Assembly: GCA_025765595.1 (NCBI GenBank)
Contig: JAIVFH010000187.1
Location: 1-54,401, forward strand
Source: Obelidium mucronatum
Lineage: Eukaryota > Chytridiomycota > Chytridiomycetes > Chytridiales > Chytriomycetaceae
DNA: 54,401 nucleotides
Reading direction: 5' to 3'
The notes below the pieces were generated by a model that saw nothing but the letters and a program-made list of their open reading frames with translations, searched no databases and had not been told where the DNA came from. Shown piece after piece: positions 1-9,606 of this stretch (the stretch's first letter is position 1; each line of letters starts with the position of its first letter). The translations under genes were made by a program, and so were the position numbers.

Positions 1-844
1 TCAGATGGTCACAAAAAACTAACAACTAAAACTTAACTAAAACTAAAACTTACAAGAAAATCAGATAAATCAGCAAGAAAGCAACCAGAGTAAACATGAG
101 TGCAAACACTGCATAGAATCCCATAAGTCGTGCCAACAAGCCTCACCAAGGGACCCAAGCACAACGAAAGAACCATAGCGCAAGATTGAATCATGAAATA
201 TTGAGTTCTTGTAACGGTATTTGTGGAGATGGAGATGTAACTCGCCACCGACAAATCTGTCAACATGGTGCTTCCGGAACAGCCGAGAAGGACGTAGAGT
301 ACTATGAATACGCTCGTAGGAATCTGTCTTACAGCTGCAATCATATACACGATTGAAGAAATCAACAGGGCAACTGACCAAAAAAAAAAAGGTAATCAAA
401 TTAAATGACAAATTCAAGATGAAAATCAAATAACGCAATTACCATGAGAGATAATCAGAGCGCTTCTGCGTCCAACTTTGTCAATAAAGTATCCAGCAAA
501 GATTGTAACAATAATAGATGGGATCTTGTTTCAGAGAACGGGGAGGAAGGGTGAGTATCAGATTTCCCGGAAAGCTGAGAGATGAAACTGCAACCATTGA
601 TAGCTACCTGCTCGGCCAAGTTCAAGTTAAGAACCAAGGAGGCCATTTCAGAGTTTACATCCGTGCGTCTGGCACAGCGTTCGTATTCATCGTCAGTGAT
701 GGTGAAGGTCTGCACCCGGTCAATTTGGTGGCAGATCGTAACAATGAGCAGCTGTTGGAATGGCAGCGCTGCGATCAGGCCAGAGAAGTAACTCACAAAG
801 CACACTGCAATTGCATGTGCTGGATGCGCCGTCAACCGTGTCAT
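1..844 (-). CDS. MFS transporter, SLC46-like, 3' end missing (partial)
   Basis: Multi-pass membrane transporter of the major facilitator superfamily, with its C-terminal part beyond the left edge. The likely start is the ATG at 844-842, reading MTRLTAHPAHAIAVCF, followed by a first membrane segment. Near 520-445 the minus strand encodes PSIIVTIFAGYFIDKVGRRS, which holds the G-x3-D-[RK]-x-G-R-[RK] loop signature between helices 2 and 3. After an intron of about 65 nt (donor gtaatt near 444, acceptor tttggtcag near 378) come further hydrophobic helices. Between the N-terminal part (to about 570) and the signature (from about 527) the frame changes and no clean GT-AG intron is visible, so there is either an unusual intron or an indel. 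The pattern resembles SLC46/folate or tetracycline-type carriers; the substrate cannot be told. It is divergent from the next gene, with about 230 bp between starts. Confidence 0.75.
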
Positions 845-1078
845 TTTGGGGACTGAATTTGCTGCAAAGCTTTTTTTTGTTTGAGGCGGTGTTAGCCGGA
901 TGAGGCTGTGGCCCACGAAATTTATGTAGAGATACAAACTGGTAAATAAATAGCCAGCCACTCAATTCTTCAAAACAGTAATCGCATAGGACAATCGGTT
1001 TTGAACGGGTATAGCTTGACGACGCTTTGAATAAACCAGAAGAAAATTGTTTTATAAATACTCATAAAATTCAAGAAC

Positions 1079-1624
1079 ATGGCTTCAACACTCAGCTCCA
1101 CCGACTCTCTTACCAACCTGATCAGCGCAGGAACATCTCCAATCATCTATGAGATCAATTTAAGTGTCCCTAAAGAGAAGGCTCGTGCATATCTCGATTA
1201 TTTGACCACCTTCACCAAAAATGTGTGTGCCACAGTTGAAGGTTTGTTATTGTAGAACGATCTCGTTTTTTAGTATCTCCCCGAGCATTAAAAAGAAGGG
1301 GATACGCGATGCACACCCCGATGGATGTGCTTTTTGAGCTGCACAGTGTTGGATAGATATCTAATCGTCCAAACTTGACCACAAACCAAATTCAGGATTC
1401 ACCAAATGCAACGTATTCACCCAACCCAAACCAACGGGACTTACTGGTTGAGTGAGGAAGGAGATTCGAAAGTTTACCTGGTGGTTCATTACCATATTGA
1501 TTCCGAACAACACCTCAATGCGTACCTGGAAACCAAGCAAGACGCCATGGCAAAGCAAGATCAGGAGAAATGGGGATTTTTGGTTATCAACAGGAGAATC
1601 TTGAGACTGCAGTTGACTGCTTGA
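1079..1624 (+). CDS. DUF4286-family small protein, frame interrupted once
   Basis: Exon 1 (1079-1241) begins MASTLSSTDSLTNLISAGTS and contains IIYEINLSVPKEKARAYLDY, the typical start of DUF4286 proteins (small ferredoxin-like alpha/beta fold, function unknown). The intron runs 1242-1395 (gtttgt...attcag). Exon 2 starts GFTKCNVFTQPKP and should continue into YWLSEEGDSKVYLVVHY, HLNAYL and WGFLVINRRIL, which match the second half of the family, but these two parts lie in different frames. One base seems to be missing between 1421 and 1440, and the exon lengths (392 nt) also fall one short of a multiple of three. Either an assembly error or a recent frameshift; expected product about 130 aa. Family assignment is from recall of the motif pattern. 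Confidence 0.6.
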
Positions 1625-1777
1625 AAATAAGGGGCTGAGAAGCTTCCAAAAAAAAAAATGTATAAAAAATGGTCAAATAAATAGTTATGAAATAGGAGGC
1701 AAATATCATGTTTTAATGAGTTAATCGGAAAACGATTGCGAATAAAGTTGAGATAAGTTGGATGAAATTCAACGAAA

Positions 1778-2637
1778 TCACATGCATGGTTCTGGCAAAG
1801 GAGCATCTTCTGGAATTGGGTCGTGGATTACTTGTCCAACATAAAAGTATTTGTCGTGCTTCTCGTAAAAAGTCAGACCACGTACTCAGGGACTTTGAGT
1901 CTTTTTCATTAGAATCCCTCTCTTCCAAAAACGAAAAAAAAAGGGTGGGTAACTGCTCACCTCGATTTCCGCCTCAGAAAGACCTCGTAAATCAGGAATC
2001 AGGTGCGTTTCAAAACATCCAGTAATGTAGGCTCTTGCAGCGTCAACACCAGCAAAAACTTGTATCCGCCTTCCTTTCCATAGTATTTTTCTCCAGCAGA
2101 TACATCATAAACTTTTCCATTGATTGCGAGATAAATCGGCTTGGAGGGATCGGAACCATCGTATTGCTTGAGTTCAGCTGTCGTGAGAGTAATGTGTTTT
2201 CGCTGTTTTCGATTTGTTTAGAAACAAAAGAAGATAGAATGGACGAGAGATATGGCATCAAGAGGAAGGAGGGAAGCACTGCTGCGACGCACCTCTGAAT
2301 TGTTGATCGCTGCTGATGGGGATGTCGATGCAGGAGTTGATTGTGGAACTTCCTCCCTCTTGATGCCATGCGCCCAATCTTTCAACGCGTCACTCACCGG
2401 AATCAACTTCCACAGCTTGTGTGGATTGTATCCAAAAGTGAGTGAATTTGTCAGCACAAAAGAGACTGAGGCAGTTGTGGCCAGCATCAGAAGCACTGCA
2501 ACCAGGAACCCAACGCAGGACGAAGAGGCGGAACCTTTGACGGCGGTCTTTGTGGTGGTTTTCGCCTTTGGAGGAGCAGCGGTGGTGGAAGCGGCTGGCT
2601 GTTCAGGTTTGCGTTGTCGAAGTTCCTGTTCTGTCAT
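1778..2637 (-). CDS. Cytochrome b5-like MAPR (progesterone-receptor component type) membrane protein
   Basis: Three exons: 2293-2637, 1961-2202 and 1778-1919 (introns of 90 and 41 nt). The N-terminus MTEQELRQRKPEQ is followed by an Ala/Thr/Lys stretch and a single membrane helix (GFLVAVLLMLATTASVSFVL). The second exon carries the cytochrome b5-like heme/steroid-binding fold: TAELKQYDGSDPSKPIYLAI, then NGKVYDVSAGEKYYGKEGGY and AGVDAARAYITGCF. The third ends EKHDKYFYVGQVIHDPIP. This is the membrane-associated progesterone receptor/neudesin pattern; such proteins bind heme at ER membranes. As assembled the frame is broken twice at five-base homopolymers (2054-2058, one base short; 1867-1871, one base long). 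The two changes cancel in length, but the intervening frame meets a stop, so an assembly error is the simplest explanation. Confidence 0.8.
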
Positions 2638-2717
2638 TGTTTTTGAATAAAGACATAGTGGAATTGTGATGGTTATGACTTTCTTTCATTCATTTACACA
2701 ATATTCATTTGCTGCTG

Positions 2718-3371
2718 CTAGAAAACTTTCCAAAATACGACGGCATGTTCTCCGTTTTTTTCAGACACGTCCTGAGGCGATCCATGAAAACCAGAATCCT
2801 CAATGTGCTGCAACTCACCCTTGTTCACTTTCGCAATCAGTTTCGAAACATCAAATATCTGCAATTTTCCAACCACATCTCTTTCATTGAATAGAGATTT
2901 GGAACAAAGAATCACACTTCCGTCGTTAAAGTCTTGCCAGATTGTAAAAACCAAGCGTCCACTTTCGCATGCTTCCTCTTGTGGGCGAGCACTATGCACA
3001 AAAGGGATAACTCGGGGGTCATCTTCGTCGAGATCATCCACGTTGACGTAGCTGGCTTGGACAAGCCGAACTGGACTCCAAGTAATTTGTAAACAGAGAA
3101 ACTCCCGGGAAAAGTCATGTTGCTCAGGAATTAGACTGTTGGCTACTATGGCAACTCCCGCCCCGTTTGCCCGTTGGAAGGCGGCAGTCTCTTCTGCAGC
3201 CTTATGGATCAACTTGCACATTAATTTGTGAGCGGGCCAATGGGCTTTTTGACAGGCTTCTGAACAGTATCGAATAACGCGGCATTCAGAGCACTTTTTG
3301 GTGCTCCCGCCTGCGAAGCAGACGTGGCAGGTTGCGCCAAACTTGTGTTGTGGTTTGTTGTTGCCATTCAT
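2718..3371 (-). CDS. MYND zinc-finger protein
   Basis: Single-exon gene of 217 aa. I take the start MNGNNKPQHKFG at 3371-3369, rather than the longer reading from 3458, because the MYND finger follows at once: CHVCFAGGSTKKCSEC then YCSEACQKAHWPAHKLMC. It has the C-x2-C, C-x2-C, Y-C-x3-C, H-x3-C ligands, all present. MYND fingers bind proline-rich partner peptides, but the partner is unknown. The remaining 170 residues have no recognised domain; they contain an acidic VDDLDEDDPR stretch and end in VVFWKVF. It lies on the same strand as the MAPR gene downstream, with 80 bp between its stop codon and that gene's start. Confidence 0.8.
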   Translation of the reverse strand: MNGNNKPQHKFGATCHVCFAGGSTKKCSECRVIRYCSEACQKAHWPAHKLMCKLIHKAAEETAAFQRANGAGVAIVANSLIPEQHDFSREFLCLQITWSPVRLVQASYVNVDDLDEDDPRVIPFVHSARPQEEACESGRLVFTIWQDFNDGSVILCSKSLFNERDVVGKLQIFDVSKLIAKVNKGELQHIEDSGFHGSPQDVSEKNGEHAVVFWKVF

Positions 3372-4029
3372 TGTCGTAGGGTGTCTTGAAATATTTTCAG
3401 GGAAAAAAATGAAATTGAAGGTGGATTTTCCGACTTTAGATAAATAAGGGCATAGCAACCATATTTTAAGACTTGACTATATTTAAGAGGGGAATTATTC
3501 CTTTGCTGTTTCAAAACCAACCGAAGCCGGTCGTCGAGCCGAGGATCATCTACTTATTGAAATAACAATCTATTTGTAATTGGTAGTAAGAAGTATTGAA
3601 TGGGGAAAGTAATTGATAAATAGAACCTTCTACATAAAAAACAGGGAAAAACCAGTCGACCGGCTTCGCAATCACTTTTTTGGAAGCCGAAGTTCAAAAG
3701 AAAATTGCACGACTTTCGGGTCACTATCCACGACAATCAAAAGTCAACCACGGTTTATAAAGCTGACTCGAACAAGTGGAAATCCCGGGTTTTTGGGAAA
3801 CGGGCATGGAAAAAAGGACTCACAAGTAAAGTCACTAAAGTATGCGGGGAAATTACTAAGTAAGGACTCTCCAAGCCCCAATTGCCTCTTTTTGGAAGGT
3901 AACAATTTCTTTGTAGCAGATACATGGATAGTCTTGAATTTTAGTTTTCTTCTTTCTTTCTTTCTTTCTTTTTTTGTAAAGTGAATGGAGTAATTTTTAT
4001 TTTGTATCTGAAATAATAATAATTTGATA
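3372..4029. other. Intergenic stretch, no gene seen
   Basis: This is the 3' flank of BUD31 and the upstream region of the MYND gene. It holds a CTTT microsatellite near 3952-3972 and A/T-rich runs. Short open frames on both strands have no recognisable domain and no consistent splice pattern. Confidence 0.5.
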
Positions 4030-5331
4030 TCAACTTCCAGATGCACAGCCGCGACATCTAAATAATGTTTTATGAGTATTTTGAAAGGCGGTTGGAGGGG
4101 TAAAGATGACGCTGGATGGAAGGAAGGAAAGATGAAGAAGAAAATGAATACACTAAAAACAAACAAAGAAGATTCACCGCCTACGGCGGTAAGATCCCGC
4201 CTTGATGTAAAATCAGTTTCTTGTAAGGTGGTTGGGCGGTATAGATGTCGGGAGGAACGGAAAGAAAAAGAAAAAGAATACACCGCCTTCGGCGGTGACA
4301 AAAGAAAAAACGAAGATCCACCGCCTATGGCGGTAAGTTCCCACCTTCGGCGGTGAGGAAAAGAATAAAAATTGAGTGTGTTGAATAACTGTCAGGGGTA
4401 TAGATGACGGTGGATGGAAGGAAAGAAAGATCACGAAGAAAACGAATACACCGCCTTCGGCGGTGACGAGAAAGAGGTGACGAAAAGAAAAAAAAGAAGA
4501 TTCACCGGTAGGTTCCCGCCTTCGGCGATGAGGAAAAGAATGTAAAATGAGTTTGAGAGGAAGGAAGGAAAGAAGTAGAAAACGAATACACCGCCTTCAG
4601 CGGTGACGAGAATACGGCGGTAAGTTCCCGCCTTTGGCGGCGAAGAAAAGAAGATTACCCGCAATGAAGACATTCAATAACCTTATCCTCCTCCAAATTC
4701 GCACGCGGAACACGACAAACACAAGTCGTACCAAAATTGGTATCTCTAGGTTGAATACACCTCAAACAACAAAGCTTCTCATACCCCGACTTTCTCCATT
4801 TAGCAATCAAATTCTCATCAGCGTGACCATTCTTTACACAGTATTCGTACAATTCTTTGGAGATTGCTTTGCGCTTGTAGTACATTTCGTAGAGGTATCG
4901 AGAACGTTGGTGGTGTATTTGAAAGATTGGCCATGATGTTTCGACTTTTCTTTTTCCTTCGTGTGTTTCGTTTTCGGCTTGGTGGTTTAAATAAATGTTA
5001 GAGACGGAGGGGTAGGATGGAGAGGGAGAGGGGAGAAGTGAGAGATAGACAGAGAAGGCAATTCAGCTCGTTCATTGCTCCATGTTTCCAGTGAAAGAGC
5101 AATGCCTACAAGCGACAGACATTGGCTGACGGTAGATGGAGATGTAAACTGGCTGTGCACAGTCAAACTGCGGACCCATTCACTCTGTTTCTCCATCTCT
5201 CACTCTCTCACTTATTTTTCATTTGCCAAAAACTCACCTTCACGCATCTGTTTAGTCAAATCTTCGAGAGTTGGCTCAATCAGATCCCAGCCTTCTGGCG
5301 GCGGCTTCCGGCCTCTCTTTACTTTGGGCAT
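4030..5331 (-). CDS. BUD31: BUD31/G10 spliceosome component
   Basis: Complete, 146 aa from three exons: 5238-5331, 4659-4977 and a last exon of only 28 nt, 4030-4057. It begins [20 protein letters not shown] and continues through [54 protein letters not shown] and [13 protein letters not shown] to [13 protein letters not shown]. The clustered cysteines are the zinc-binding core of the G10 family, which is part of the activated spliceosome (Cwc14 in yeast). Length matches the family (about 145 aa). The exon-2 frame runs into a stop right after HCG, and the family-specific CRGC tail is recovered only from the distant 28-nt exon, across a 601-nt intron (4058-4658) filled with GC palindromes. The start lies 64 bp from that of PRP18 on the other strand. 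Confidence 0.93.
4177..4645 (-). repeat. GC palindrome cluster inside BUD31 intron 2
   Basis: About ten imperfect copies of a short palindrome, seen on the plus strand as CCGCC-TTC-GGCGG, with loop variants TAC, TAT and TTT. They are separated by A/G-rich spacers such as gaaagaaaaa and aagaaaacgaataca. A larger unit of roughly 160-190 bp, starting near each gaaaaagaatacaccgcc, seems repeated with divergence. The cluster lies wholly in the intron, between exons that splice cleanly. Read in the sense of BUD31 the loops are GAA, GTA, ATA and AAA. Confidence 0.9.
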
Positions 5332-5395
5332 TTTTAATAAATATTAAAAATGAATTGAAAAGAAATAAATAGAAAGAAAAGAAAATCAGAAAACT
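5332..5395. promoter_or_regulatory. 64-bp bidirectional promoter of BUD31 and PRP18
   Basis: Only 64 bp separate the BUD31 start codon (minus, 5331) from the PRP18 start codon (plus, 5396). The segment is almost pure A/T with several AATAAAT/AAATAAA blocks. Both 5' UTRs and both promoters must fit in or overlap here, so the two splicing factors are probably transcribed from one shared element. No known operator motif is recognised. Confidence 0.6.
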
Positions 5396-6484
5396 ATGGA
5401 ACAGTTAAAAGCCGAGATTGAGCGCAAGCGGAAGGAGCAGCCGACAGCGGCGGCAGCGGGCCGAAACAAGTACATGAAGCGGGGCGAAGTGGAGCGCCTA
5501 GCCGCGGCTGAAGCCGCAGCCGCTGCCGCTTCTCGCGAAAAGGCAGCTGACGCAGCGCCCGTGGCTGTTGCGGCAGCCCCGAGTGTATCAGCAGCGGCAT
5601 CGAACAGTTCATTGAACGCTTCAACATTGACTTCAACGCCGACCGCTTCAACAGCAAACACATCAAACACATTGACACAAAAAGAACGAGACGAAACAAC
5701 CGCCAAGCGCATCCCGGAAGCAGACCTCGCAGCACGCTTCCGGGCGCGCGGCGTTCCGATCCGGCTGTTTGGCGAGACGCACGCGGACCGCATGGCGCGG
5801 CTCACAGCGCTCGAGAGCTCTGAGGAGCGCAGCGACGGCGGCCAGAACGACTACCGCGCGCTGCTCGCACGCGCCGACGCGCGGCTGGCGGAGACGCTGC
5901 TGAAGGGCGGCGGCGGCGGCGGCGGCGCGGCGGCGCAGGCGAAGGCCGCGCTCGAGGCGCAGCTGGCCGCCGTCGACACGCGCGCAATCTCGCAGCGGCT
6001 GCTCGACCGCGACCCCGAGAAGACACGCATCCTGATTGCAATCTACTTCAAGAAGATTCTGCTCGTGTGGGAACGCACGCTGAACGAGACTGACTCCGAC
6101 TCGAAGGACAAGCGCTTTGCGCTGGCCACGCGCGAGCAGACTGCAGAGTACATGAAGCCGTTCTTTGTGCAGCTGAAGCAGGGCTCCCTCGAGAACGACG
6201 TCGTTGCGCGCGTCACGGAAATCTGCAAACACATGCAAGACCGCGAATACCTCAAGGCAAATGACGCCTATCTGCGTCTCAGTATTGGAAATGCCCCCTG
6301 GCCCATCGGTGTGACCATGGTTGGTATCCACGAACGTAGTGGTCGCGAAAAAATTTCTAGTTCCCATGTCGCACATGGTTTGAATGACGAAACTCAACGA
6401 AAATGGATTCAGAGCATCAAAAGAATGATGACTTTTGCTCAGAGTATTTATCCTCCAGATGATTTGGGCAAAGCGATTGGTTGA
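5396..6484 (+). CDS. PRP18: Pre-mRNA-splicing factor 18
   Basis: Single exon, 362 aa. It starts MEQLKAEIERKRKEQ (charged helix), then an Ala-rich low-complexity linker, then the PRP4/PRP18 shared motif RARGVPIRLFGETHADR near residue 120. The C-terminal Prp18 domain (from about residue 220) reads ILIAIYFKKILLVWE, ICKHMQDREYLKANDAYLRL and GNAPWPIGVTMVGIHER, and ends in NDETQRKWIQSIKRMMTF. The conserved loop GNAPWPIGVT is intact. Prp18 acts with Slu7 in the second step of splicing, at 3' splice-site selection. Oddities: no intron in a gene-dense, intron-rich neighbourhood, a run of seven glycines near residue 170, and a markedly GC-rich central segment (about 5700-6060). Confidence 0.93.
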   Translation: MEQLKAEIERKRKEQPTAAAAGRNKYMKRGEVERLAAAEAAAAAASREKAADAAPVAVAAAPSVSAAASNSSLNASTLTSTPTASTANTSNTLTQKERDETTAKRIPEADLAARFRARGVPIRLFGETHADRMARLTALESSEERSDGGQNDYRALLARADARLAETLLKGGGGGGGAAAQAKAALEAQLAAVDTRAISQRLLDRDPEKTRILIAIYFKKILLVWERTLNETDSDSKDKRFALATREQTAEYMKPFFVQLKQGSLENDVVARVTEICKHMQDREYLKANDAYLRLSIGNAPWPIGVTMVGIHERSGREKISSSHVAHGLNDETQRKWIQSIKRMMTFAQSIYPPDDLGKAIG

Positions 6485-6599
6485 TTGGAGAGAGAAGTTA
6501 GTTGTGTGTATTGTTTAATGATTATAATAAATAAAATAAAGAATGTTTATCACGACTTCTCGAGACGGATTGAAGAGTTTTTTTTTTGGTGGTTTAATT

Positions 6600-6765
6600 T
6601 CGCCGAAAGCCACAGCGCCGAAGGCCGCAGTGCCGAAGGCCACAGCGCCAAGGGCGGTGTTTTTCTTTTTTACTTTTGCCGAGTGTCAGCGCCGAAGGCG
6701 CGTCTCACCGCCGAAGGCGGGTCTTACCGCCGAAGGCGGGTCACACCGCCGTAGGCGGTGTTAAA
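6600..6765 (+). repeat. GC palindrome cluster downstream of PRP18
   Basis: Between the PRP18 stop (6484) and the convergent GTPase stop (6847) lie about nine short palindromes of the type GCC-GAA-GGC, GCC-AAG-GGC and GCC-GTA-GGC; the last three have the full ACCGCC..GGCGG(T) arms. The polarity (GAA/GTA on the plus strand) is that of PRP18 transcription, so they probably lie in its 3' UTR or just past it. The cluster contains no gene. A T-run (ttttttttggtggtttaattt) precedes it. Confidence 0.85.
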
Positions 6766-6846
6766 CGAAGTATGTTTCGTAATAATCATAAAATAATCCA
6801 TAGCCATTTGGAACTAAAGACTTTTACTTTAAAAAATTTTACTGCC

Positions 6847-7960
6847 TCAGAAAGAATCGACGCCAAAATCACCACCACCGCCGCCGCCGCCGCCACCCAA
6901 AAATAGATTTATCAGCACCCCTGCAAAACTGATGATGGCGGGACCAAAGGCCAATATAGCGGGCCAAGTCTTGGATTTTGCTACTTTGGTTGTTGACTGC
7001 GTCCCGCTCTTGTTCTGAATTGATCGAGCTTGTTGCGCATTAGCAGCAGCACTTTCAGCATCAGCAGCAGTAGCACGAGCCGCCAAATACTGGTGAGTCA
7101 ACTCACGTTGCTCATTGTCCATTCGTCTATACTCCAACTCGGCTTGTTGCATTTCATACGCATGCGAATCGCGAAGTCTGGCCATTTCAGCTTCAAACTT
7201 GATTTGAGCAGATTTAATATGTGATTCGTGGGCATCCGTTTTGGGTCCAATCCTGCCAACAGCATTGGCGGGAATGAACGTATCAGGAACTGATTCAATG
7301 AATTCCAAGAGGCTTGGGCTGGCTTGCCAGCGCTGTCCAGTAGGGATTCTGTCGTCTCTTTTTTCAAGGAAAACGAGATGGGTTTTGTGCATCCCTGAAG
7401 GTAATGCAAGGTAAGTTGAACACAGAGCGACCACCCAAACCAAATCACACAAAGAAAAAAAAAGAGGCAAAAGATGCGGCGATAATCCAATTTCAAAACT
7501 CACCAGAGTTGATTAATGCCCTCATTTGTCCAATTCTCTCCAAATTGAGCTCAGCCCAAACGTCTTCCGGAATTTGATTCACCACAACAGCAAACGTTAC
7601 ATTTGTAGAGATTGAATCCAAAATGCGGCTCATGGTAACGAGATCTTCATTGAAAACCATACCCGCCTGCAATGATACCACAAAAATGATTCTAAAGTGA
7701 CCACCCGACTTCAAAGCCTTGGTAATCTCGTCGGCAGCCTTGTCTTCCATCCTGGGGTCCGCAAGACCAGGCGTATCGATGTAAACCATATCTGCGGTTC
7801 TCATGCACTGCGTTTCTTTGGTTAGACCCCCAGAAAAGGACATTCCAGACTTGAAGTATCCTTCGCCGGGCTGGGACAACCCCTTGCTAACAAGGATGGA
7901 GTTGAGGATTGAGCTTTTCCCTCTTCGTGGGTTCCCGGCAACCAAAAGGTGGCGGGTCAT
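6847..7960 (-). CDS. P-loop GTPase with coiled coil and C-terminal membrane anchor
   Basis: Two exons, 7504-7960 and 6847-7394 (intron 109 nt), 334 aa. The start MTRHLLVAGNPRRGKSSILN puts the P-loop G-N-P-R-R-G-K-S within the first 20 residues. It is followed by GGLTKETQCM (possible switch I Thr), YIDTPGLADPR (G3, D-x-x-G), and VVVNQIPEDVWAEL where AIG1/septin-like proteins have their G4 base-reading motif. The second exon encodes a long charged helix (IKFEAEMARLRDSHAYEMQQ onwards) and a C-terminal membrane segment (AILAFGPAIISFAGVLINLF) ending in a Gly9 run. It is probably tail-anchored; the role is unknown. The domain order resembles GIMAP/AIG1 proteins. It is divergently paired with a clear paralog at 8240. 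Longer upstream in-frame ATGs fall in repeat DNA and were not used. Confidence 0.75.
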
Positions 7961-8019
7961 TTGTTGTTGGCTGTTTATTTTATTTTTTCGACAACTTTTT
8001 GGAAGCATCCTGGAAGGAA

Positions 8020-8185
8020 TCCCTTGAACCAAAAAGCTTGAACCCAAAAATTTCTCCAACAAAGTCTCCCTTGAACCACTTGCAGTAAAAATCTCCCTTG
8101 AACCACTTGAACCCAAAAATTTCTCCAGCAAAGCCTCCCTTGAACCACTTGAACCACTTGAACCCAAAAAAATTTTCTCCAACTA
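8020..8185. repeat. Direct repeats in the promoter region shared by the two GTPase genes
   Basis: Between the divergent GTPase starts (7960 and 8240) there are three to four imperfect direct copies of a unit of about 40 bp, built from cccttgaaccacttgaaccc followed by aaaaatttctccaacaaag. The inner block ttgaaccacttgaacc is itself a tandem of 9-mers and is repeated an extra time near 8140. The copies differ by internal deletions. The repeat happens to stay open on the minus strand (GSSGSREALLEKF-like), but this is not needed for either gene model. Confidence 0.75.
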
Positions 8186-8239
8186 AAAAAAAAACGTTAA
8201 AAAGGGGTGAGGCGGTCATTTTTGTGGTTGACTCCCTCA

Positions 8240-9559
8240 ATGAAAGCCATTCTGTTGGTGGGCAATCCAAGACGAGGCAAGAGCTCCATCCTGAATGCTC
8301 TACTCAAAAGAAAGGGCTACCGCGGAGATGTTACTTTCAAGGCTGGAATGACATTCGGGGGTGCCTTGACGCAAGAATTCCAGTGTGTCCAACATGATGG
8401 AGTCTCTTACGGTGACACCCCAGGACTTACTGATCCCATCCGACAGCAAAAGGCTGCTTCTGAAATCAAGAGAGGTCTCGAACAAGAAGGTGCTTTTATT
8501 AAGCTGGTGTTTGTCGTGACGATTCAGCAAGGCATGGTTCTGTACGAGGATCTCACGACAATGAAAACGGTTCTTGACGCTATTCACGGCGACAGTTCTA
8601 TTGAATTTGGGGTGTTGGTCAATCAAGTGGAGGAGGAGGTTTGGGATGCATTGTTTGGCGACTTTGGCGATGTACAAAACCTTACAGATTCCAAGGGTCT
8701 TATTCAACAGGGTAAGTATTTATATTTTATCCTTGAAAAAAACATCACGATTCTTATTAAACCGCTTCGTTAATGTTCTTTTTTTTTTTGGTTTGAAAAG
8801 CTTGTGGGCATAAACTGGACCCTTCAATGATTCATTATGAACCCAAAGCCGCTTTCAAGAGAGGCAAACCATGGGCACCCACTAAAAAACTCTTCCAGTT
8901 TATCGAAAGCGTTCCGTTCAATTCCAGATTCACAAAAGTGGATGAGATCAAAGCAGTGGATCAACGTGCACTTCTTGAAATGCAGGAACTTGTGACTTCA
9001 ATGACGAAAGCCTTGGAAGAAGAGCGCAAGGCGCGCCAGAAGGAGGCAAAGGAAATGCTAAAGCAACATGAAGAAGAGCGCAAGGCGCGCCTGAAGGAGG
9101 CAAAGGAGATGCAAAAGCAACATGAAGCTCTACAACGCAAGTTTGCCGAATTATCATCACAACTGGACGCAGCAAAAGCCTCAGAGCCAGAAGGTGCGTG
9201 CAAAAATTTTTTTTCATGGCTGTTGAATGTTTTGACGTTTGTTCAAAGCGCCTCTTTTTGATGACGGGAGTGTGACAGGGAAATACAAAGAAATGTTCAT
9301 GACAACACGAATGACATTTTATTCGTTTTCTCTGAAGAGTAACATTCTTCAGGCGGAAGGGACAGAGGATAACGGGCCCTTTACTCTAGACGGTTTTTAC
9401 TTTCATGACAAGGTGACCTTTTACAAGAGGAATTATTTTAACAAGACCATTCATCAAGGAACTTTGGAAGTCACTTCTACCGGGTTTATCATCACTGGTC
9501 GTTGGCACGAGGGGATTTTTAAGAATGGGAGTTTCAAAATTAAAGGAACTCATGAATAA
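8240..9559 (+). CDS. P-loop GTPase with coiled coil and C-terminal beta-rich domain
   Basis: Three exons, 8240-8711, 8801-9193 and 9249-9559, 391 aa. MKAILLVGNPRRGKSSILNA carries the P-loop; then GGALTQEFQCVQ, YGDTPGLTDP (G3) and FGVLVNQVEEEVWDAL, all aligned with the divergent neighbour at 6847-7960. The middle exon has a coiled coil with an internal duplication: EEERKARQKEAKEMLKQH is followed directly by EEERKARLKEAKEMQKQH. The last exon differs from the neighbour: no membrane helix but a beta-rich stretch with repeated aromatic and glycine positions (KYKEMFMTTRMTFYSF, GRWHEGIFKNGSFKIKG) that I do not recognise. The pair therefore shares a GTPase head with different tails. Confidence 0.78.
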
Positions 9560-9606
9560 ATCGCAAAACACGATCAAATAGCCTGATTCAAAGACATATA
9601 TTTGTT

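Noticed and set aside
518..856. Plus-strand 112-aa frame followed by a donor-like ggtgagtat
   Set aside because: The minus strand of the same region encodes the MFS N-terminus; the plus frame has no domain or splice partner.
3480..3560. Possible tRNA-like segment with gtcgagccgaggat
   Set aside because: No matching acceptor stem or anticodon arm at the right distance.
5386..6397. Minus-strand open frames of 139 and 244 aa across PRP18
   Set aside because: Shadows of the PRP18 coding strand; low complexity and no domain.
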